5,964 nucleotides of DNA from an uncultured Eubacteriales bacterium (lineage in GTDB: Bacteria > Bacillota > Clostridia > Oscillospirales > Oscillospiraceae). The stretch lies in NCBI GenBank assembly GCA_900546075.1, contig URBH01000086.1, positions 1-5,964 on the forward strand, read 5' to 3'. The notes under the pieces are model-generated. The model saw only the letters and a program-made list of their open reading frames with translations, made no database searches and was not told where the DNA came from. A program made the translations under genes and the position numbers. Within the stretch, counting starts at the first letter, position 1; the number at the start of each line of letters is the position of its first letter. Below, in pieces: positions 1-4,302 of this stretch.

Positions 1-62
1 TACCGAAGAGTGGGCGGAAAAGATCCGCTCACAGCCGCAGACGATTTCATCAGAGCTTCCCC
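1..62. other. Unassigned left-edge stretch
   Basis: No gene can be assigned here. One plus-strand frame, beginning at base 2, is open through the stretch (it reads TEEWAEKIRSQPQTISSELP) and could be the tail of a gene entering from the left, but it continues open into the neighbouring terminator and the DivIVA-like gene without a convincing stop. A minus-strand frame is also open. Neither has a visible ribosome binding site inside the window, so the content stays undecided. Confidence 0.3.
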
Positions 63-97
63 AAGAAAAGAAGCGCACACCCTGCGGTATGCGCTTC
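63..97 (-). terminator. Intrinsic terminator of the DivIVA-like gene
   Basis: On the minus strand an 8-bp stem (GAAGCGCA at 90-97 with TGCGCTTC at 70-77) continues, after one mismatch, into a further 3 bp around a CTGC-type loop. It is followed by TTTTCTT at 69-63. It starts 8 bases after the stop codon of the DivIVA-like gene, as expected for that gene's own terminator. Confidence 0.75.
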
Positions 98-104
98 CAA
101 AGAA

Positions 105-665
105 TCAATAGTTCGGGCGGATGGTGTTCATCAGGGAGGCAGCATCCTGTAACGCCTGCTTGCTGGTGCTGACCGCCATTTGCAGCTGGGTCAGCTGGGA
201 CATGGCCTCGTCGGTTTTGGCGGTAATCTCGGCGGTGGCGGTGTCCACCTTGGCAATGGCCTCGTTCAGCACGCCGTTTGCCTGATGGTAAACCAGCTCC
301 GCCCGCTCCCGGGCGCTGCGCTCCACCTGCTGGGCGCGGCGGTAAGAATCCAGTTCATCGGCAACCTGACTGCCGCCGTCCATCTCCGGCCGGGGTTCCT
401 GCACGACCTCGGCGGCCTGCATCTGCTCCAGCTGGGTGTGCAGAGCGTCCCGCTCCTCGGTCATGGCGGCAAGCTGGGCTTCCAGCTCTGCGACCTGCGT
501 GGTCTTCGCCTGAAGATCTTCCAGCTGCCGGCGAAGGTCATCTGCTTCAGCGGTCAGCTCATTGACCTGGGTCTGGTGCTTTGTATTGATGTATTCCAAA
601 TAATGAACCACGTCCTGCCGGTTAAAGCCGTTGAACGCGGAACGGAAACTCTGGGGTGCATCCAT
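105..665 (-). CDS. DivIVA-like coiled-coil protein
   Basis: A 186-residue acidic, soluble protein. The N-terminus carries a DivIVA-type segment (residues 11-26, FNGFNRQDVVHYLEYI), matching the family pattern of aromatic-x-Gly-aromatic, then Asp-Val, then a short amphipathic helix. Two long predicted coiled coils follow, about 27-95 (rich in Leu, Glu, Gln) and 105-180, joined by a Pro/Gly-containing break (EPRPEMDGGS). DivIVA-family proteins bind curved or septal membranes and scaffold division or cell-wall enzymes; that role is inferred from the family. The protein is close in length to small DivIVA proteins but lacks their very basic first residues, so it may be a DivIVA-domain paralogue rather than DivIVA itself. 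The ATG at 665 is well supported by AGGGAGG about 8 bases upstream. The gene has its own promoter (711-739) and terminator (63-97), so it is probably monocistronic. Confidence 0.75.
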   Translation of the reverse strand: MDAPQSFRSAFNGFNRQDVVHYLEYINTKHQTQVNELTAEADDLRRQLEDLQAKTTQVAELEAQLAAMTEERDALHTQLEQMQAAEVVQEPRPEMDGGSQVADELDSYRRAQQVERSARERAELVYHQANGVLNEAIAKVDTATAEITAKTDEAMSQLTQLQMAVSTSKQALQDAASLMNTIRPNY

Positions 666-710
666 GATAAAATCCTCCCTTTTTTGCCACGGGGGTCAAC
701 ATTTTCTTGG

Positions 711-739
711 ATTATACCACACATATTCCGGAAAAACAA
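711..739 (-). promoter_or_regulatory. Promoter of the DivIVA-like gene
   Basis: On the minus strand a perfect TATAAT (716-711) is preceded by TGG, making an extended -10. A weak -35 (TTGTTT, 739-734, 3 of 6 matches) lies exactly 17 bases upstream. The start codon is about 45 bases downstream. The weak -35 is plausibly compensated by the extended -10. Confidence 0.7.
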
Positions 740-792
740 CCGTTTTCGCCGAAGGAGTGCGAAAAACCAAAAAATATTTTTCCCTGCACCCC

Positions 793-821
793 TTTACAAA
801 AATGAAAAAGATTGGTATAAT
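793..821 (+). promoter_or_regulatory. Promoter of the tRNA-Arg gene
   Basis: TTTACA at 793-798 (5 of 6 to TTGACA) and a perfect TATAAT at 816-821 are spaced by exactly 17 bases. TGG precedes the -10, giving an extended -10. The mature tRNA begins 21 bases after the -10. This is a strong vegetative (sigma-A type) promoter pattern, fitting a stable RNA gene. Confidence 0.85.
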
Positions 822-841
822 ACACGGGCTAACGATGAAAT

Positions 842-917
842 GCGCCAGTGGCTCAATGGATAGAGCATCGGATTCCGGTTCCGAGGGTTGGGGGTTCGAG
901 TCCCTTCTGGCGTACCA
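842..917 (+). tRNA. tRNA-Arg (anticodon CCG)
   Basis: The cloverleaf folds by eye. The acceptor stem GCGCCAG pairs with CTGGCGT with one G-U at the end; the D arm is GGCTC...GAGC; the anticodon stem TCGGA/TCCGA encloses the 7-base loop TTCCGGT, giving anticodon CCG (reads the Arg codon CGG). The T arm GGGGG-TTCGAGT-CCCTT has two G-U pairs. The discriminator base is A (914), and CCA is encoded at 915-917. The gene has its own promoter and terminator and is monocistronic. tRNA 3' ends are frequent integration points, and remnants of mobile DNA begin just beyond this one. Confidence 0.95.
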
Positions 918-967
918 TGACGAGTGTTCTTATAGGATTTGATCCTTTGAGAACACTCGTCATTTTT
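918..967 (+). terminator. tRNA-Arg intrinsic terminator, nested palindrome
   Basis: A 13-bp perfect stem (TGACGAGTGTTCT, 918-930, with AGAACACTCGTCA, 950-962) encloses a second small hairpin (AGGAT-TTG-ATCCT, 934-946) and is followed directly by TTTTT (963-967). It begins immediately after the encoded CCA. Such a long and nested structure is more elaborate than most tRNA terminators. Part of the sequence recurs at 1969-1986. The stop codon of the minus-strand recombinase remnant (960-962) lies inside the stem. Confidence 0.9.
920..937 (+). repeat. Inverted repeat, left copy (tRNA terminator arm)
   Basis: ACGAGTGTTCTTATAGGA here is the reverse complement, with one mismatch in 18, of bases 1969-1986. 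It forms the left arm and part of the loop of the tRNA terminator. The two copies bracket the recombinase and toxin-like remnants. Confidence 0.8.
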
Positions 968-1158
968 GTTGTCCATTTTGTGCCGGTTCATAGCTGACAT
1001 AGACACTTCTGCGGGTGTTGACGGTTACATCAGGCACGGGCATGGACGGGGTATCCGGGATAAACAGGGCACCGACACAGTTGTAGTAGATGGTCAATTT
1101 CTGGACCCATTCGCCGTTGATTTTCTCGGCTTGGTGAACCTCAATGTGGATTATGAAC
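960..1158 (-). pseudogene. Serine recombinase, C-terminal fragment
   Basis: The minus strand encodes about 62 residues ending in a TGA at 962-960, beginning near HIEVHQAEKINGEWVQ and continuing LTIYYNCVGALFIP, then a Pro-rich piece and a tail NTRRSVYVSYEP. From memory this is the pattern of the C-terminal end of large serine recombinases/integrases of Clostridia elements (I/V-E-V/I-H-x-A-E-K-x-N-G, then x-x-I-Y-Y-N-C-V-G, then a Thr-Arg tail). The catalytic serine domain, the recombinase domain and the zinc-ribbon region are all absent. The frame stays open upstream to 1859, but that part is antisense to the toxin-like frame and has no recombinase character. No start codon or ribosome binding site serves the fragment, so it is a dead remnant, probably of an integrated element. 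The assignment rests on recalled family sequence. Confidence 0.6.
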
Positions 1159-1175
1159 GCAGTTCCTGGCGGTAC

Positions 1176-1880
1176 ATGGACTATGACCAGAAGGCAATGC
1201 CCCATGAAGATTTGGACTGCTATAAAATTGGTGGCGCAAATCACACGTTTTGTGATACAATGGACGCATACATGATCGGTAAAGGCGGCGGAAGCGCTTA
1301 TGGTGGAAAATGGAGACCAAATCCCAATAAGTTGCAAGACCAGCGCTATCTGGGAAATCCCGGAGAAATCAAAAGAACGATAATGAATAACGGTGATGTT
1401 TACAAGACAAAAATGGGGCCTGATGGGCGGGCGGAAATGGAACGGCATGAGACAAATCACAACCGTGGAGATAAGCATACGAACCCACATGACCACAGAA
1501 TTAGCTGGGATAATCCAGATGAACATCCGGTTCCAGGTCCGCCGATCAATTATCCGAATGGTGCACCAGAATTTAAGAACTTCAGCGAGGTGTTTTGCAT
1601 GAAGGAAATAATTGTTCCATATGGCAGTATGAATTTTGAAACCATCAGTGAATTTAAGCGCAGCATCAACTGGGGTGCTGAGATTGAATTTGAGTGGAAT
1701 GGGGCTGTGTTTAATATCATCAGATATGGTACCGATGGGAAAATAACAATCTACGCAGCAAATAAACCAGAAACTGAGAAAGTATGTGAGACGGCGGATG
1801 AGGCGCTGGAATACATGGTTGGCGATGATAGATTGCGGGACATCATTATCAAGGTTCATGTTGTATCCCGGTCGATTTGA
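1176..1880 (+). CDS. 5'-truncated polymorphic-toxin-like ORF fused in frame to an immunity-like domain
   Basis: The frame is open from 966 to the TGA at 1878-1880, but bases 966 to about 1150 are antisense to the recombinase remnant and unlikely to be coding. The first ATG past the junction is 1176, without a convincing ribosome binding site, so this is probably a decayed toxin gene lacking its delivery and processing part. Using 1176 as residue 1, about residues 50-135 (from KLQDQRYLGNPGEIKRTI) look like a compact toxin domain, with the His-rich signature ERHETNHNRGDKHTNPHDHR and a Pro-rich tail (PVPGPPINYPNGAPEFKN). Such His clusters suggest a metal-dependent nuclease or other polymorphic-toxin C-terminus, which is inference. 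Without a stop the frame enters a second domain (see 1599-1880). Two sampled 60-base lines are 43-47% GC against about 72% in a line of the lipoprotein gene, consistent with transfer. Confidence 0.5.
   Translation: MDYDQKAMPHEDLDCYKIGGANHTFCDTMDAYMIGKGGGSAYGGKWRPNPNKLQDQRYLGNPGEIKRTIMNNGDVYKTKMGPDGRAEMERHETNHNRGDKHTNPHDHRISWDNPDEHPVPGPPINYPNGAPEFKNFSEVFCMKEIIVPYGSMNFETISEFKRSINWGAEIEFEWNGAVFNIIRYGTDGKITIYAANKPETEKVCETADEALEYMVGDDRLRDIIIKVHVVSRSI
1587..1592 (+). promoter_or_regulatory. Internal Shine-Dalgarno before the immunity-like start
   Basis: GAGGTG lies 6 bases before the ATG at 1599-1601, inside the toxin-like frame. It is the best ribosome binding site in the whole accessory reading frame, and it argues that the downstream domain is also, or only, made as a separate protein. 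Confidence 0.6.
1599..1880 (+). CDS. Immunity-like small protein, likely own start
   Basis: A 93-residue acidic protein (starts MKEIIVPYGS, ends VVSRSI) read in the same frame as the upstream toxin-like segment but with its own ATG and GAGGTG ribosome binding site. The body from about residue 11 has the pattern FETISEFKRSINWGAEIEFE, W-N-G, then IYAANKPETEK, a D-E-A-L-E-Y-M-V motif and a D-R-L-R-D-I-I motif. It recalls small single-domain proteins found downstream of polymorphic toxins in Clostridia, which are presumed immunity proteins that bind and neutralise the cognate toxin. That role is inferred from context and not proven by sequence. No signal peptide or membrane segment is visible, so it would act in the cytoplasm. 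It is the only piece of this island that looks intact from start to stop. It could alternatively be the regular C-terminal domain of a longer fused protein. Confidence 0.55.
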   Translation: MKEIIVPYGSMNFETISEFKRSINWGAEIEFEWNGAVFNIIRYGTDGKITIYAANKPETEKVCETADEALEYMVGDDRLRDIIIKVHVVSRSI

Positions 1881-2000
1881 AAAAGATGCCTATGTGAAGT
1901 GAAAAAAATAGGAAATTTGATGCTCTGAAATCCAAAAAAACGTTGGTATGACAGGGTTTTTCAAAAAGTCCTATAAGAACACCCGTATCAAAAAAGAATA
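1881..2000. other. AT-rich non-coding spacer
   Basis: Between the immunity-like stop and the next terminator there are several A- or T-runs, stop codons in the plus frames and no supported gene. The only structured item is the orphan repeat half at 1969-1986. A minus-strand open frame across 1849-2091 has no ribosome binding site and a composition typical of a chance frame. Confidence 0.6.
1969..1986 (-). repeat. Inverted repeat, right copy (orphan half of the terminator sequence)
   Basis: TCCTATAAGAACACCCGT matches the reverse complement of 920-937 at 17 of 18 positions. It also matches the right arm of the tRNA terminator in direct orientation (1968-1986 against 942-960, 15 of 19). Here it stands alone without a partner arm, so it cannot form the hairpin. 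It may be the surviving half of a second copy of a dispersed terminator-like repeat, or a trace of an element boundary. Confidence 0.75.
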
Positions 2001-2046
2001 ATCCGAACCTCATCTCAGTTGGAGAGGGGTTCGGATCATTTGTTTT
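2001..2046 (+). terminator. Intrinsic terminator after the immunity-like gene
   Basis: A perfect 9-bp stem (ATCCGAACC at 2001-2009 with GGTTCGGAT at 2028-2036) with an 18-base loop is followed by CATTTGTTTT. An A-run (1990-1995) precedes it, so it may also work weakly on the minus strand. It closes the accessory island about 120 bases beyond the immunity-like stop. Confidence 0.7.
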
Positions 2047-2053
2047 CTTCGAT

Positions 2054-2290
2054 ATGAAAACCATCAAAACCTGTGCATTCAGCAAGGACACGGCCTGCGT
2101 GGAGCTGCGGTTTCAGGTCGGCAGCAGGAGCTCCATCGACTGAACCGCCGTGGAGAACGAGGCGGCGGGCAATTGCTTCCGGCGGTTGGAGCCGGATTGC
2201 CTCATCTGCAACGACCCGCCGGCTTATGCCGACCTCGTTCTGAACGGCGACGTTGAGGTGTATCTGGACGCCGTCACGGGGTACAGGCCC
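2054..2290 (+). pseudogene. Small conserved-type hypothetical gene broken by in-frame TGA
   Basis: One plus frame starts ATG (2054) with MKTIKTCAFSKDTACVELRF, reads 29 residues, meets TGA at 2141-2143, and continues in the same frame with TAVENEAAGNCFRRLEPDCL, then YNDP-like CNDPPAYADLVLNGDVEVYL and AVTGYRP. The two halves read as one ordinary small Clostridia protein of about 78 residues. I recall related small proteins of this pattern (possibly the DUF6061 group; number not verified) in gut Firmicutes, with an uninterrupted centre and a stop soon after the YRP-like end. Here the stop after YRP is also missing and the frame drifts on to 2350, over the end of the lipoprotein gene. There is no Shine-Dalgarno before 2054; the terminator sits right upstream. 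Nonsense mutation, lost stop and lost signals together suggest a decayed gene. Function is unknown. Confidence 0.55.
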
Positions 2291-2300
2291 TGCGCGCTTT

Positions 2301-3488
2301 CTATCCTGCGGCCTGTGTCAGCACGCATGCTGTTGTGCTTTGCGACATGAACGGCAGACAAATGCCGCTCTCACCCGCGCCGACCAGCAGCTCCGTGCCG
2401 CTGGGGCTGATCAGAAACGGATAGGTTTCGCACAGATACATCGGTCCGTCCGTGACGCCGTAGCTATCCCCGCCCACAAGGGACAAGCTGAGCGTCACAT
2501 AGCTCGGCCCGTCCGGAATGGTTTGAATCGCCCAGAAGCCGCTCCACATTTCCGTAAAGTCGTCGCTGCCTTCGTATGCCCAATCCAGATCGACCGTGCC
2601 GCCTGTCTCGTCTTCCGGATAGAAGCGCAGCGAGAAATGGGCATAGCGGTTGGTTTCCCCTGCCATGGTCTCTGTGATCCAGCCCATACCCGTACTCTCT
2701 GACCCCGCCAGACCGAGCGCCGTCATGCCTGTCCAGCCGTCGGCAAGCCATGCCGCGAACGCGGGCGGGGCAGAATACCATGCGTACTCCGTAAAGTCAA
2801 AGGAATGATAGTCTCCGCTTTCCGATATGCAGGGCGCAAGATGGCTCGTCGCGTCGAGGGACGGCTCCCATTCACAGGTATTCCCGTTGCTGTCGGTGAT
2901 AAAGACCTGGGTGTCGGCCTCATATGCAACGCCGTCCAGGTTCGCAAAGAGCAGCACCGGCTCGCCGCTCTCTGACCGGTAGAGCACCTCCGTGACCTCG
3001 TCGGTCTGCGTTTTTTCGTTCCACTGCACACGGTTGACCGCAACCGTCGCGTTTTCATCGACCGGCACGATGCAGTACAGATGTCCGGCTCTGCCAAGGA
3101 TGTGGTTCTCGTCGATCTCCGCGATAAAGGGATACACGCGCAGCATGGCCTCATTGGTTTCCCACAGCCACGCGGGGAAGCCTGCCTCGAAGCCCTCCTC
3201 AAACAGGCCGCCGGCATAACCGAGATATGCCGCGCCAAACATTGTCGCCGGAAAGTCGATCCGATCTCGCAGCCATCCCAGCGCAGTCTCGGCCTCCGGC
3301 GAAAGGGTATCCTGCGCCGGCTGGGTTTCCGGCGCTTCCCTGTCCGTCCCTGGGGGCAGCGTTGCCGCTTCGTCGCTTGCCTGGTCGTTGGTTTTTTCCT
3401 GCCGTCTCCCTTGCGCACAGGCGCACAGGGAAAACAGCAGAGCCGTCGCCAGCAGCAGCGTACCTACCCGTTTGCATATTCCTTTCAT
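2301..3488 (-). CDS. Extracytoplasmic lipoprotein, unknown function
   Basis: A 395-residue secreted lipoprotein. The basic start MKGICKR is followed by a hydrophobic core and the lipobox LCAC, with the lipidated Cys at residue 24 (Cys at -2 is unusual but tolerated). A low-complexity linker of about 25-68 (Asp, Glu, Pro, Thr, Gln) follows, then a mature domain from about 69 to 395 rich in aromatic and acidic residues, including FGAAYLGY (84-91). I recognise no catalytic motif. The start at 3488 is chosen over an in-frame start 72 bases upstream because GAGGG lies 7 bases before it and because everything upstream overlaps the TPM gene and does not resemble a signal peptide. The gap to the TPM gene stop is 10 bases and the Shine-Dalgarno touches that stop, implying translational coupling. 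It is probably the outward-facing partner of the zinc-ribbon and TPM membrane proteins, which is inference from operon context. Confidence 0.7.
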   Translation of the reverse strand: MKGICKRVGTLLLATALLFSLCACAQGRRQEKTNDQASDEAATLPPGTDREAPETQPAQDTLSPEAETALGWLRDRIDFPATMFGAAYLGYAGGLFEEGFEAGFPAWLWETNEAMLRVYPFIAEIDENHILGRAGHLYCIVPVDENATVAVNRVQWNEKTQTDEVTEVLYRSESGEPVLLFANLDGVAYEADTQVFITDSNGNTCEWEPSLDATSHLAPCISESGDYHSFDFTEYAWYSAPPAFAAWLADGWTGMTALGLAGSESTGMGWITETMAGETNRYAHFSLRFYPEDETGGTVDLDWAYEGSDDFTEMWSGFWAIQTIPDGPSYVTLSLSLVGGDSYGVTDGPMYLCETYPFLISPSGTELLVGAGESGICLPFMSQSTTACVLTQAAG

Positions 3489-3498
3489 GGCCGCGCCC

Positions 3499-4290
3499 TC
3501 AGAATTTTCCGCTCCGGCCGGAACCGCCGCCGCCGGACTCGCTTTGGCTGCTGCTCCCACCGGAAGAGCTGCGCTCGATCTTCCGACTGGAGGTCGTCTT
3601 ATGGGTGAAATGATCTGTTTGCTCCGTAAGCCGGAGTCCCGCGGAGACGTAGGCGTTCGCGGTTGCTTTTTCTGATACAGTGTCCATTTTCTGCCATATC
3701 ACGGCGACGACCGCGGCTGCTGCCAGCAGGGAAAGACCGATCACGATAAGGAGCGGATAGAACAAGCTCGCCCGGACGGGCTTTCCTGCGGAAGCCTTTT
3801 CCAGATAGACGCTGCATTCTTTGACATAGTCCTCAAATCCGCCGTACCAGTCATTTTCCCTGAAATCGTCCAGAAAGACCTTTTCCAGCTTCTGCTGCCC
3901 ATAGCTGTTGAATGCGTATTCGCAGCGCTTGCCATAGCAGAACATCGCCCAGTCGCGATCATCCATGCTGAGCAGGAGCATGATCCCGTCGCGGTTCGGC
4001 CCCTCGCCCATGGTGTAGTTATGATAGATGGTATAGGTTGCCTTGTAGACGCCGTCGGCGTGATAGTCCCGGAAATCCTCCACCGTCACGATGTAAACGC
4101 CGACACGGTATTTCTGAGAAACCGCTTCCGCCATTTTCTCCAGCCGCGCACGTTCACCTTCCCTGAGAAGTCCGGCGGCATCCGTCACATAGTTCAGCTG
4201 CGCTCCCGTCTGCGCTGCCGCAGCTGCGCTCACGCAGAGGGCAAGCGCCGTCACGAGCACCAGCAGGAGGCATAATAGCCGTTTCTTCAT
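3499..4290 (-). CDS. TPM-domain membrane protein (YdjH/YgcG-like)
   Basis: A 263-residue protein with a signal peptide (1 to about 26, KKRLLCLLLVLV core then an Ala-rich cleavage region). The TPM domain follows (about 33-165) with the family's opening YVTDAAGLL, the strand VGVYIVTVEDF (63-73), and the central NRDGIMLLLSMDDRDWAMF (99-117) before a Gly. One membrane segment lies at about 176-199 and is followed by a cytosolic tail ending in a Ser/Gly-rich stretch (241-263, GGGGSGRSGKF), a common tail type in this family. TPM domains (UPF0603; plant TLP18.3 relatives) have been linked to phosphatase activity and membrane-protein maintenance; whether this one is an enzyme is unknown. It resembles B. 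subtilis YdjH in length and in following a zinc-ribbon gene. The ATG has GGAGGG 7 bases upstream; the gap to the zinc-ribbon gene is 12 bases and that Shine-Dalgarno abuts its stop. Confidence 0.85.
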   Translation of the reverse strand: MKKRLLCLLLVLVTALALCVSAAAAAQTGAQLNYVTDAAGLLREGERARLEKMAEAVSQKYRVGVYIVTVEDFRDYHADGVYKATYTIYHNYTMGEGPNRDGIMLLLSMDDRDWAMFCYGKRCEYAFNSYGQQKLEKVFLDDFRENDWYGGFEDYVKECSVYLEKASAGKPVRASLFYPLLIVIGLSLLAAAAVVAVIWQKMDTVSEKATANAYVSAGLRLTEQTDHFTHKTTSSRKIERSSSGGSSSQSESGGGGSGRSGKF

Positions 4291-4302
4291 GTTCTCACCC
4301 TC

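Noticed and set aside
180..863. Long plus-strand frame opposite the DivIVA-like gene
   Set aside because: It is a shadow of a GC-rich coiled-coil gene with good start, promoter and terminator, and it runs through both promoters into the tRNA.
966..1150. The plus-strand frame that precedes the toxin-like segment and opens with a TTG at 966
   Set aside because: It is antisense to the recombinase remnant, whose protein sequence makes family sense, and it has no ribosome binding site; it starts inside the T-run of the tRNA terminator.
1160..1859. Minus-strand open frame upstream of the recombinase fragment
   Set aside because: Its translation is Cys-, Ile- and His-rich without domain character and is antisense to the better supported toxin-like and immunity-like frame.
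1849..2091. Minus-strand frame of about 80 residues across the AT-rich spacer
   Set aside because: No ribosome binding site; it spans a terminator and an orphan repeat, and its Phe-rich composition is that of translated A-runs.
2723..3418. Arg-rich minus-strand frame inside the lipoprotein gene
   Set aside because: Arg/Pro/Ser-rich translation typical of an off-frame reading of a GC-rich gene; the lipoprotein frame has a signal peptide, lipobox and operon spacing.
3489..3560. An earlier in-frame start for the lipoprotein
   Set aside because: The extension overlaps the TPM gene, is Ala/Pro-rich without signal-peptide character, and would bury the lipobox; the ATG at 3488 has a good Shine-Dalgarno.
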